From: G963665545 sp963665545
GTDB taxonomy: Bacteria > Pseudomonadota > Gammaproteobacteria > Xanthomonadales > SZUA-36
Reading direction: 5' to 3'
Length of the DNA: 64,000 nt
NCBI GenBank assembly: GCA_963665545.2
Contig: CAXXKZ010000002.1
Span: 43,961 to 107,960 of the forward strand
Below the pieces are notes generated by a model. It worked only from the letters and a program-made list of their open reading frames with translations. It was not told where the DNA came from and searched no databases. Position numbers and translations under genes: made by a program. Below, in pieces: positions 52,642 to 60,793 of this stretch. The stretch's first letter is position 1, and every line of letters begins with the position of its first letter.

Positions 52642-53820
52642 ATGCTGCAAAGCGATAGTTCAACCCATCCCTCAATCCATTCGCCGCCCCAGACAAAGCC
52701 CCCACGCAATTGGGCTGTCATCGTAGCGCTGGGACTGACTTTTCTGGTTTCCGTGGCCATCGTGCCTTGGTATGGCTTTGTTTACGGCTACAGCGGCCTG
52801 GCTTGGGCACTGTGCATTATGTTCTTTTTCCTCAATGGCATTGGCATTGGCAGCGGCTATCATCGACTGTGGTCACACCGGGCCTACGAGGCCGGAATCA
52901 CCCTGAAGATTTTCCTGGCGCTGATGGGCGCCATGGCGATGCAAAACAGCATTGTCATATGGTCTGCCCGCCACCGGGTGCACCACCGCGACGTCGATGA
53001 CAATGACAAAGATCCCTATTCCATCGGCCGGGGTTTTTGGTTTGCCCATATCGGGTGGATGCTGAAAGACTACCCCAGCGGCAGCGTGGACCACTCAATG
53101 GTGCGTGATCTTGCCCAGGACCCGATCGTTGCCTGGCAAAGTCGCTGGTACTGGACTTTGGTACTGGCCACCAACGTTGCCCTGCCTTTGTTGCTGGGTT
53201 GGATGGCCGGCGAGATCATCGGCATGTTTTTGTTGGTCGGCGTTTTGCGCCTGGTGATGAGCCATCACGTGACGTTTTTCATCAATTCGCTGGCCCATAT
53301 GTGGGGCAAGCAGCCTTACACCGATGAGAATTCAGCGCGAGACAGTCATTTGCTGGCGATGTTTACCCATGGTGAGGGCTATCACAATTTTCATCACTTT
53401 TTTCAAAGCGATTACCGCAACGGCGTGCGCTGGTGGCACATAGACCTGAACAAGTGGTTTATCTCGGCGTGCACCCTGCTGGGCCTGGCCAGAAACCGTC
53501 GGCGCGCCCCTCAGTTCAAGATTCTGCGTGCACGGTTGAGCATGGAATTCAAAAAGGCCCGCAGTAAGCTTGAACAGATCGACGATAGCACAAGCTGGAA
53601 ATCCCAACTCGAGAGCGAGTATGCGCAGTTCGTCGAAACCATCAAGCAGTGGCAAAAACTACAAATGGAGCGGGTGCAACAAGGGGTTCAGCAAGGGCGC
53701 CAAATGCTGACCGAACGACTCGAAGCAGCCTCGTTGATGGCGCGCTACCGTGAGTTGGAAAGAAGCCTCAGGATGCAGCATAAGCGCGTCGCGCTGCTGG
53801 TCGCACAGGTGCACTTCTAG
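52642..53820 (+). CDS. Acyl-CoA/acyl-lipid delta-9 desaturase
   Basis: A 392-residue di-iron membrane desaturase starting at ATG 52642 (AGGAAAG about 8 bases upstream). Four helices and the three His boxes are visible: GYHRLWSHR, ARHRVHHRD and EGYHNFHHFF. The C-terminal about 110 residues (RARLSMEFKKARSKLEQI onward) form a Lys/Gln-rich coiled-coil-like extension seen in some bacterial SCD-like enzymes. It introduces double bonds into saturated fatty acyl chains for membrane fluidity. Confidence 0.9.
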   Translation: MLQSDSSTHPSIHSPPQTKPPRNWAVIVALGLTFLVSVAIVPWYGFVYGYSGLAWALCIMFFFLNGIGIGSGYHRLWSHRAYEAGITLKIFLALMGAMAMQNSIVIWSARHRVHHRDVDDNDKDPYSIGRGFWFAHIGWMLKDYPSGSVDHSMVRDLAQDPIVAWQSRWYWTLVLATNVALPLLLGWMAGEIIGMFLLVGVLRLVMSHHVTFFINSLAHMWGKQPYTDENSARDSHLLAMFTHGEGYHNFHHFFQSDYRNGVRWWHIDLNKWFISACTLLGLARNRRRAPQFKILRARLSMEFKKARSKLEQIDDSTSWKSQLESEYAQFVETIKQWQKLQMERVQQGVQQGRQMLTERLEAASLMARYRELERSLRMQHKRVALLVAQVHF

Positions 53821-53883
53821 ACCTCGCTGGTCGTCCTGCATCCGGCCATACGGGCGGAAAATCCTCTGAGTCTGAGTCTTGAC

Positions 53884-54726
53884 TCAGGCTATCGGCAATT
53901 GGAAAAGCTGCCGCGCATTGGCGGTGGTGTGATCGGCGAGGTAGTCCACCGATTCACCGCGGCTGTCGGCCAGCTTCGCCGCGATCCACGGCAGCCACCT
54001 GGGTTCATTGCGGCGGGTTTTGACGAGCGGCCTCATATCGTGCGGTTTCAGGTAGGGAGAATCCGTCTCAATCAGCAATCGATTGGCCGGAATATCGGGC
54101 ATGAATTGCTGCATATGGTGGCCCCGTCGCTCATCGCATATCCAACCGGTAATGCCCACGTGGCAATCAAGATCCAGGTACTGATGGAGCTGCTCACGGG
54201 TGCCGGTGAAACAGTGTACGACCAGGGCGCTGATCTGATCACGCGCTCCCTTGACGATGGCATGAAAGTCATCGTGTGCATCCCGCATATGTAAAAACAT
54301 GGGCAATTGGCAGTCTATGGCGATTTCGATTTGTTGCTCGAAAGCTCTTTTCTGCACGGGTCTGGGGCAAATGTCCCGGAAATAATCGAGCCCGGTTTCT
54401 CCGATCGCGACGACACCGTGCTGCGCCGCCAGGTCCTTGAGTACGGACAAGGTTTCGGCCGTGACCTGATCGGCATGGTGTGGATGTACGCCTGCGGTGG
54501 CGAACAGCTCACCCGGGTACAGTTGCGCCAGATTCAGCGCAGCTTCGCTTTCCTGCACGCTAGCGCCAGTGACGATCATTTGCACAACGCCGGCCTCACC
54601 GGCCCGTTCGATTACCGCTGTGCGATCCGCGTCGAATGAATCGTGGGTCAGGTTGCAGCCGATATCGATGAACTCTGGAACGTCGCCAAGTTCTTCTTTG
54701 TCGTTCTCGTTTTCAGGTAAATTCAT
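53884..54726 (-). CDS. tatD: TatD family metal-dependent hydrolase/DNase
   Basis: A 280-residue TIM-barrel hydrolase starting at ATG 54726 (GAGG about 5 bases upstream). Metal ligands appear in FIDIGCNLTHDSF, AIGETGLDYFRD (Glu), MFLHMRDAHDDF, VVHCFTGTRE and LLIETDSPYLKPHD. TatD acts as a 3'-5' exonuclease and DNA-repair factor in the cytosol. It is divergent from ubiA. A short perfect palindrome (CTGAGTC-TT-GACTCAG) overlaps its stop codon. Confidence 0.9.
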   Translation of the reverse strand: MNLPENENDKEELGDVPEFIDIGCNLTHDSFDADRTAVIERAGEAGVVQMIVTGASVQESEAALNLAQLYPGELFATAGVHPHHADQVTAETLSVLKDLAAQHGVVAIGETGLDYFRDICPRPVQKRAFEQQIEIAIDCQLPMFLHMRDAHDDFHAIVKGARDQISALVVHCFTGTREQLHQYLDLDCHVGITGWICDERRGHHMQQFMPDIPANRLLIETDSPYLKPHDMRPLVKTRRNEPRWLPWIAAKLADSRGESVDYLADHTTANARQLFQLPIA

Positions 54727-54878
54727 GGTCCCCTCAGATCTGGATTCTTGTTGACGCCCGCATTGTAGTTCAAGCGGTGGGGCATGAACGAGTATTGTTG
54801 GCCTCGGCATGAAATCCGGGGCTTGCGCTCGGCCGCAAAGCAGTCAGAATAGGCCAACACCGCGCAAGCAGGAAAATC

Positions 54879-55754
54879 ATGGGCCTGAAAGGCAATCCGT
54901 ATTGGCGTTTGATGCGATTTGACCGGCCAATCGGGATTTTGCTGTTGTTGTGGCCGACCTGGTGGGCGCTGATGATGGCGGGTGGAGGCCATCCCTCACG
55001 GGCGAATATCATCATATTCACGGTTGGTGTGGTGCTCATGCGCGCTGCTGGTTGCGTGATGAATGATATTGCCGACCGTGACCTTGACCCGCATGTCGGG
55101 CGCACCAGGGAACGTCCGATGGCCACCGGCGAAGTCGGCCTCAAACAGGCCATTCTTGTATTCATTGCCCTGATGACGCTGGCCTTTTTGTTGGTCTTGC
55201 TGACCAATGCGCTGACCATCAAACTGGCATTCGCAGGTGCGGCCTTGGCTGCGACCTATCCATTCTTCAAACGATTCACACACTGGCCCCAGGTGGTCCT
55301 CGGCCTGGCCTTTGGTTGGGGCATTCCGATGGCGTTTTCTGCGCAAGCGGGGCAGGTGCCGGCCGTGGCATGGTGGTTGCTGGGGATAAATGTTGTGTGG
55401 TCAGTCATTTATGACACGCTGTACGCCATGGTTGACCGTGAAGATGACCTGGCCATCGGGGTTAAGTCCACTGCGATACTATTTGGCGGGCACGATCTTC
55501 CCATCGTGGGGGCACTCATGCTGGTCATGGTTGTGATGCTGGCAGCTGTTGGTTTCGCACTTGGCTTCCACTGGCCCTGGCACATTGGCGTGGTGTTGGT
55601 TGGGCTGCTGTTTGCAAGGCAGATGTATAGCGTGCGCGACCGATCGCCGGAAGCGTGCTTCAAGGCGTTTCTTGGCAATAACACGGTGGGACTGGTCATT
55701 TTCGCCAGTTTGGCTGCGCATTACCTGATCGATGGGTCGCTATATATCAGTTGA
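54879..55754 (+). CDS. ubiA: 4-hydroxybenzoate polyprenyltransferase
   Basis: A 291-residue membrane prenyltransferase for ubiquinone synthesis. The two Asp-rich motifs are CVMNDIADRDLDPHVGRTRERP and LYAMVDREDDLAIGVKSTA; eight to nine helices span the protein. The ubiC partner is not adjacent. Its last 8 bases overlap the end of the convergent comF remnant. Confidence 0.93.
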   Translation: MGLKGNPYWRLMRFDRPIGILLLLWPTWWALMMAGGGHPSRANIIIFTVGVVLMRAAGCVMNDIADRDLDPHVGRTRERPMATGEVGLKQAILVFIALMTLAFLLVLLTNALTIKLAFAGAALAATYPFFKRFTHWPQVVLGLAFGWGIPMAFSAQAGQVPAVAWWLLGINVVWSVIYDTLYAMVDREDDLAIGVKSTAILFGGHDLPIVGALMLVMVVMLAAVGFALGFHWPWHIGVVLVGLLFARQMYSVRDRSPEACFKAFLGNNTVGLVIFASLAAHYLIDGSLYIS

Positions 55755-56446
55755 TTTGCGCCTTTAGCGTTCGGGCCGCGACCCAGGCAGAGACGGTACC
55801 GGCCCCGGCCCGTTTGAGCACACGGGCGCATTCGCGCATTGTTGCGCCGGTGGTCATGACATCATCAACCACTGCGATATGGACGTTGCCGTTCAGTTCA
55901 TGAGCCGCGCGGCATTGCAAAGCGCCCCTGATATTTCGGCGGCGCGCCCTTGCATCAAGACCCGCTTGAGCAGCCGTGTGGCGTACACGCCTCAATAGGC
56001 CACCGCGCACTGGAATACCGGTGGATTTTTGGATGACGCGGGCCAGAACGAAGGCCTGATTGAAGCCACGTGAGCATTCGCGGCGGTGATGTAGCGGGAC
56101 CACGACCATCAGGTCGGGAAGCTGGATTCCCGGTTTGAGCACTGCCCGCAACAAGGCATCTCCCAGGGCCTGGCCACTGACCATGTCACGCTGGAATTTG
56201 AATCGCTGCACCATGTGAGCAACCGGAAATTCGTAAGCCAGGCCGGCCGGCCACGGTCCAATCGAATGGCGGAGGGGTTTTCAGGCAGGGGCCACAGATC
56301 GAATCTTGCCGTTGGGCCAACGGCAAGCCGCATTGCTCGCAGCAATGCCTGAACGTGGGAAGGGCGCGTAGACAGGGTGAGCAAAGTCGCTCACCGTCAC
56401 TGGGTAGGCCGCACAAGGTGCAGCGTGCGGGGATCAGCCAATCCAT
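55747..56446 (-). pseudogene. comF: comF-like phosphoribosyltransferase gene, frameshifted
   Basis: Two frames on the minus strand form one ComF. The first, from ATG 56446, gives the zinc-finger part CTLCGLPSDGERLCSPCL...CEQCGLPL...CGPCL. The second gives MVQRFKFQRD and the PRTase core with MVVVPLHHRRECSRGFNQA and the PRPP loop HIAVVDDVMTTGATM. The break is at three tandem GGCC units (56241-56252); removing one restores VAG-LAYEFPVAHMVQRF. ComF supports DNA uptake in competent bacteria. The 4-base expansion is either real decay or an assembly error. Confidence 0.83.
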
Positions 56447-56678
56447 CACGGTGTTTGCCACTTTTACCGATGCGGCCCCGCCAATGTCCGGCCCCGGCCC
56501 GGTCCCGTAAGTGCTGATACGCATCAATGACCATGGCCCAATTTTCCGCCCACAGACGCTCAAACAACGAACGAATCGGACTCGGCGACCTGTAAGAAAA
56601 TCACCTCAGGCTTGATTTCGGCTCCGCCCGTGTGCCGTCAGCGGTACACTGACCTTGTGCTGTAAGGCAACACCAGCC

Positions 56679-57575
56679 ATGATCTTGACGATGATGGCAA
56701 ACCGCCGGCAAGAAGTGGCCATGGCCGAGCTTGCACAACACACATTTGATCGCGTCGCGCCAGTTTATGAGCAGGCCGCTGCGCTCGAAGCTGAGGTTGC
56801 GGACAGACTTCTGGAGCGTGTTGATTCGGTGCGCCAACCGCCCGCTTGCATCATCGATCTGGGCTGCGGCACGGGCCGTGACGCGCGCAGGCTGAAGCGG
56901 CGTTTTCCGCGGGCCGAAGTGATTGCTCTGGATTGCTCAATGATGATGGCAAGAGCCGCCGCCGGGCAGCGACGCATTCTGCGTGCACCGCTTGCACCGC
57001 CCTTGCGTGCAGTCCAGGCCGATGTCGGGCAGTTGCCGCTACCAGATCATTGCGTCGATCTGATCTATTCCAATTTGTCTTTGCAGTGGCACACAGATTT
57101 GGATGCTCTGTTTGCAGAATGGCGCCGGGTGCTACGTCCGGACGGACTTTTGTTGTTCAGTACGCTCGGACCGGCCACACTGCTTGATCTGCGCCAGGCG
57201 CTGCAGAGGGATGAAGACCGGGTTGCCCGGTTCGCTGACCTGCAGACCATTGGGGATCGGTTGCTGGCCGCGGGATTTGGCCAGCCTGTCGCCGATTCCG
57301 AGTCGATCGATCTTACCTATCGCACAGCTCGGCGGATGGTGTCGGAACTGGACCAGAACGGAGCCTTGGCCCTGCTTGCCGGTGAGGAAGAAGAAGCTGA
57401 CAGCATACTTGGCGATTGGGAGGCCGCCAGGGGCCCCGGCCCCTGTCGCCTTACTTACGAGGTGATCTTTGGTGTAGCGTTTGGGCCGCGAGACGGTCAA
57501 CCGCGCAAAACACCGGCGGGCGACGTTGCCACGTTCTCGGTTGAGTCGCTGAGAAATTCAGCCCGCGAACAATGA
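56679..57575 (+). CDS. bioC: Malonyl-ACP O-methyltransferase, BioC-like
   Basis: About 298 residues, SAM-dependent class I methyltransferase. It has the N-terminal QHTFDRVAPVYEQAAALEAEVADRLLER typical of BioC, SAM motif I ACIIDLGCGTGRDARRL, ALDCSMMMARAA, and LIYSNLSLQWHTDLDALFAEWRRVLRPDGLLLFSTLGP. It starts biotin synthesis by methylating malonyl-ACP. ATG 56679 has AAGG upstream; internal ATGs at 56694 and 56721 are possible. The gene is divergent from comF; no other bio gene is in the window. Confidence 0.85.
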   Translation: MILTMMANRRQEVAMAELAQHTFDRVAPVYEQAAALEAEVADRLLERVDSVRQPPACIIDLGCGTGRDARRLKRRFPRAEVIALDCSMMMARAAAGQRRILRAPLAPPLRAVQADVGQLPLPDHCVDLIYSNLSLQWHTDLDALFAEWRRVLRPDGLLLFSTLGPATLLDLRQALQRDEDRVARFADLQTIGDRLLAAGFGQPVADSESIDLTYRTARRMVSELDQNGALALLAGEEEEADSILGDWEAARGPGPCRLTYEVIFGVAFGPRDGQPRKTPAGDVATFSVESLRNSAREQ

Positions 57576-57653
57576 AAATTCGTTTGCACACGCCCTGTAG
57601 AAGCGACCGATTTTGCCAAAAGCGGTCGGGTGGGCTATCATTAGGCAAGGGCA

Positions 57654-57682
57654 TTGATATTATCAAACCATCCGTAGAAAAT
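57654..57682 (+). promoter_or_regulatory. Candidate sigma70 promoter of the three-hairpin RNA
   Basis: TTGATA (57654-57659, five of six consensus bases) lies 17 bases before GAAAAT (57677-57682, four of six). Predicted transcription would begin near 57689, just before the first hairpin. The -10 match is weak. Confidence 0.35.
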
Positions 57683-57688
57683 TGATCA

Positions 57689-57801
57689 AATCGGGATTGA
57701 CGTTCCCCCTTACGTCAGTTTCGATTCGAGACCGGTGTTCCCCTTGCACCAGTCTCACGAAAGGGCCAGCTTACCCCTTGCTGGCCCTTTCACTTTTTTG
57801 G
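57689..57801 (+). ncRNA. Candidate small RNA with three C-rich-loop hairpins
   Basis: Three consecutive hairpins have similar C-rich loops. TGACGT/ACGTCA (57698-57717) has loop TCCCCCTT. GAGACCGGTG/CACCAGTCTC (57730-57758, one mismatch) has loop TTCCCCTTG. AAAGGGCCAGC/GCTGGCCCTTT (57762-57792) has loop TTACCCCTT and is followed by CACTTTTTT, a terminator. Loops with CCCCTT can pair with AAGGGG, close to ribosome-binding sites, so an sRNA that blocks translation is plausible. It follows bioC at 114 bases. Confidence 0.55.
57762..57801 (+). terminator. Strong intrinsic terminator (third hairpin of the candidate sRNA)
   Basis: An 11-bp stem AAAGGGCCAGC/GCTGGCCCTTT with a 9-base loop is followed by CACTTTTTTGG. 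It may serve the candidate sRNA and readthrough from bioC. Confidence 0.8.
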
Positions 57802-57847
57802 CCTTGCTCGAAAACGTGGATTCGCCCAATAATTTAAAGTTTTGGGT

Positions 57848-58092
57848 ATAAGGAGCCGCAGGCGACCCGCCGGCCCCGGTTGGGTAAGTCGAGGGCAGGT
57901 GGGAGCAAGATTGCGGATTTGGCGCAGCCAAAAAAGCGTTCTTGTGGAGCCGTCGCCCGTAAAGCGAGCGGTACCAGAGGGGCCAGGCGCCTATTGCATG
58001 CCGGCGCTGCCGAAGGCGGGAGCGCGACTGCAGGGATGCAGGAGGTAGAGCCACGCAGGGAGCAGTTGCCGAGGCAAGCGAGACTCCTTAAT
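57848..58092 (+). repeat. Dispersed repeat B, long copy
   Basis: Starts ATAAGGAGCCGCAGGCGACC and ends GCAAGCGAGACTCCTTAATA, so the ends form an imperfect terminal inverted pair (TAAGGAG / CTCCTTA). Inside are GGTTGGGTAAGTCGAGGGCA, GCGGTACCAGAGGGGCCAGG and GGGATGCAGGAGGTAGAGCC shared with the 22.1-22.4-kb copy. It lies immediately before the zapE stop (58096). Confidence 0.8.
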
Positions 58093-58095
58093 AGA

Positions 58096-59145
58096 TCAGG
58101 GTAAATGCGGCCGGGCCAGGTAGTCGCGGGACTGCATTTCGGTGAGGCGGCTTTCGGTGCGCTGAAATTCGAACTGAAGGCGTTTGCCTGTGTAGAGGCT
58201 GGTGAGCGGCACGGCCGCTGACATCAGGAGCTTGACGTTGCGGTCATAGAATTCGTCGATCATGGTGACGAATCGCCGGACTGGGTCCGGATCCTGTTCG
58301 GTCATCTGGATTACGTTTGAAATCATCACGGTATTGAAGCGTTTTGCAATCTCGATGTAATCGATGCTGCCCCTGGGTTTCAAACACAGTTCTTCAAAGC
58401 CAAACCACACCACGCCGTCGCCTCGCTTGATCGCGACAAAAGTTCGCGCATTGATCCTGAGATGGTGATCCAGCACGCAACCCGCCGTCATCCGTTCGAA
58501 GCTGGTATTCATGGCTTCAACTGCAGCGTCATCGAGTGGGTGGTGGTAAATGTCAGATTGTTCCAGGATTCGCAGCCTGAAGTCTTGTTCGCCGCCCACC
58601 TCAAACACCCGGCTATGTTGCTTGATCAATTCAATTGCAGGCAGAAATTTGGCGCGTTGCAGGCCGTCTCCATACAGATCATCTGGTGGAATATTCGATG
58701 TTGTGACCAGGGTGACGCCGTTCTGGAACAAGGCATCCAGAAGGCCGGACAGGAGCATCGCATCGGCGATATCGGACACGAAGAACTCATCCAGGCACAG
58801 TACGCGGCAATTTTTCGCCCAATTCGCGCCCACAAGCTGTAATGGATCCTGGGTATCGTCGATGTCACGCAACTGATTGTGCACTTGCTGCATGAAGCGG
58901 TGAAAATGCACCCGCTGCTTGTCTGGGAACGGCAGGGAATCAAAAAACAGGTCCATCAGCCAGGTCTTGCCACGGCCCACGCCACTGCACAGATACAGGC
59001 CTGCGCAGGGTGCGGGAATACGGCGGCTGAGGCGGTCCCAAAGACTTCCTCGGGGTGGGCCAACCAGGCAGTGCCAGATTTCGTCCAGCGCCTCAGTTGC
59101 CCGTTGCTGCTCGGCATCAATCACGAATGAACCATCGCGGGTCAA
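58096..59145 (-). CDS. zapE: Cell-division protein ZapE (AFG1-like ATPase)
   Basis: A 349-residue AFG1-family AAA-like ATPase with Walker A GLYLCSGVGRGKTWLMD, VHFHRFMQQVHNQL, Walker B VLCLDEFFVSDIADAMLL and the TLVTTSNIPPDDLYGDGLQR segment. ZapE associates with the Z-ring. The first canonical start is TTG 59145, but the family-typical PLERYLAL lies directly upstream in frame (59166-59143), so translation may begin at a non-standard codon, e.g. ATT 59193 behind GGAG. It lies 40 bases after the hydrolase gene. Confidence 0.86.
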   Translation of the reverse strand: MTRDGSFVIDAEQQRATEALDEIWHCLVGPPRGSLWDRLSRRIPAPCAGLYLCSGVGRGKTWLMDLFFDSLPFPDKQRVHFHRFMQQVHNQLRDIDDTQDPLQLVGANWAKNCRVLCLDEFFVSDIADAMLLSGLLDALFQNGVTLVTTSNIPPDDLYGDGLQRAKFLPAIELIKQHSRVFEVGGEQDFRLRILEQSDIYHHPLDDAAVEAMNTSFERMTAGCVLDHHLRINARTFVAIKRGDGVVWFGFEELCLKPRGSIDYIEIAKRFNTVMISNVIQMTEQDPDPVRRFVTMIDEFYDRNVKLLMSAAVPLTSLYTGKRLQFEFQRTESRLTEMQSRDYLARPHLP

Positions 59146-59185
59146 CGCGAGGTAGCGTTCCAGCGGTGATGACCGCGCTGCTGAC

Positions 59186-59875
59186 TCAGGAATTGACAGG
59201 CTCCGGAAGCTGATCCCGAACGCCGTTCTTCAGCACACCGCGCAAGTCCATCAGGCGCCGGTGAAAAAAGTGGCCAGTCTCTTGCATCATGATCAAGTCA
59301 GGCTTGTGTGGCTGTTTGCCCACCCAGCTTTGAACTGCATCGGGGCTGACCAGGTCATCTTCATCACCTTGCACCACCAGCCACGGGCATTCCGGTATTT
59401 GTAAATTGGGAAATTCGTAGCGGTCCACGGGTGGCGCCACAGATATCAATTGCCCCAGTTGCACATTGATGGCTGCGCGCAAAGTGACATAGCTGCCGAA
59501 GGAAAATCCGCCGAGCCACAGCGTGTCATCGGGCCGGGTCCGCCTGACCCACTCAATGATCGCAAACAGGTCATCTGTTTCGCCATAGCCATCGTCGAAG
59601 ACTCCTTCCGATTCACTGACCCCGCGAAAATTGAATCGTACTGTTCGCAAGCCCAATTCCCGCATTGATCGTTCGATGATGGTGACGACCTTGTTGTGCA
59701 TGGTGCCGCCGTGAGTCGACAGGGGGTGGCAAATGATAATGGTTGCCGGACGTTCATCCTGAGATTCCGGCACGTCCACGGCGCACTCGAGGCGGCCGGC
59801 AGGCCCGCGAAGGAACAACTCGCAATGTTTCGACGGGAATTTTGTCGGCTGCTCGAATGAAGAGTTATCGGTCAT
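59186..59875 (-). CDS. Alpha/beta hydrolase, COG2945-like
   Basis: A 229-residue cytosolic hydrolase from ATG 59875. Motifs: HPLSTHGGTMHNKVV, TVRFNFRGVSESEG, nucleophile elbow LGGFSFGSYVTL, Asp in VVQGDEDDLVSP and His in ETGHFFHRRL. Members resemble serine esterases or dienelactone-hydrolase-like enzymes; no substrate is known. Probably co-transcribed with zapE. Confidence 0.83.
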   Translation of the reverse strand: MTDNSSFEQPTKFPSKHCELFLRGPAGRLECAVDVPESQDERPATIIICHPLSTHGGTMHNKVVTIIERSMRELGLRTVRFNFRGVSESEGVFDDGYGETDDLFAIIEWVRRTRPDDTLWLGGFSFGSYVTLRAAINVQLGQLISVAPPVDRYEFPNLQIPECPWLVVQGDEDDLVSPDAVQSWVGKQPHKPDLIMMQETGHFFHRRLMDLRGVLKNGVRDQLPEPVNS

Positions 59876-60187
59876 CTGGTCCCACAAGCGTGCATGAGAA
59901 TGAGAAATGATAACGCAGGTCATTTGGTCAAGCCAGACTGCATACCAAATTCGATCCAGGCCGATACTGGTAGAAATCGGGTGAACCCGCGCCCCGACCG
60001 TGCGATAATCCCGCCCGCGTTCAATTCACAGTCAGGCTCACAACGCCGGAATCCCGGACTTGATCGTCGATTAGTGTTGCCGGGAAGTGTGTACGACCAC
60101 TATAAGGCACCGGCATTGTCCAAGCCACACGGGCAGATGAATTCCCAATGAGGTTCCCAGAATGACAAGTGCCAGCGAAGTGTGCAG

Positions 60188-60793
60188 ATGAATTTTCTGG
60201 CGCATCTTTTATTGGCGGGTAATAATGACGGGCTGCGTCTGGGGGCGATGCTGGGCGACTTCGTTCGCGGCAAACGAATCCTGAGAAAGTTTCCTGATGA
60301 TGTGCGCCTGGGCATTGAATTGCACCGTCACATTGACCAGTACACTGACGCACATGCCGCCGTCGCCAAATTGCGCGAGTCCTTTGAGAAACCGTTTCGC
60401 CGTTATAGCGGCATTATTATCGATGTCGCGCTGGACCACGAGTTGGCGCTGCGCTGGTCCGACTATTCCATGCAGAGCCTGGCGGATTTCGACCTGGGCG
60501 TTCGTGAATTGCTGTCGGAAAATGAGCAGTGGGTACCAGGGCGCCTGGCCAGCTTCATGACTTATGCAGACAGCAGGGGACTGTTTGCCAGCTATCGTGA
60601 ACAAAGCGAAATCATCCGTACACTGCGCGGCATCGGCCGCAGGTTTCTGCGCTCTAACCCGCTCCACCAGATGGATGAAATCTGGCCGCAATATAAGCCC
60701 GGCTTCGAAGCGTGCTTTCTTGAATTTTTCCCCCAGGCTCAGTCAGACGTCGCTGACTGGTTGAACAAGAGATCCACCACCACCGGGTCGTGA
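60188..60793 (+). CDS. acpH: ACP phosphodiesterase (DUF479/AcpH-like)
   Basis: A 201-residue HD-like hydrolase from ATG 60188, giving the family start MNFLAHLLLAGNNDGLRLGAMLGDFVRG. Metal-binding HRHIDQYTDAH and ALDHELALRW follow. It removes phosphopantetheine from acyl carrier protein. Its 3' end overlaps the convergent nuclease gene by 55 bases. Confidence 0.86.
   Translation: MNFLAHLLLAGNNDGLRLGAMLGDFVRGKRILRKFPDDVRLGIELHRHIDQYTDAHAAVAKLRESFEKPFRRYSGIIIDVALDHELALRWSDYSMQSLADFDLGVRELLSENEQWVPGRLASFMTYADSRGLFASYREQSEIIRTLRGIGRRFLRSNPLHQMDEIWPQYKPGFEACFLEFFPQAQSDVADWLNKRSTTTGS

Noticed and set aside
53873..53888. CTGAGTC-TT-GACTCAG as a terminator between desA-like and tatD genes
   Set aside because: The loop is only two bases and no T-tract follows on either strand.
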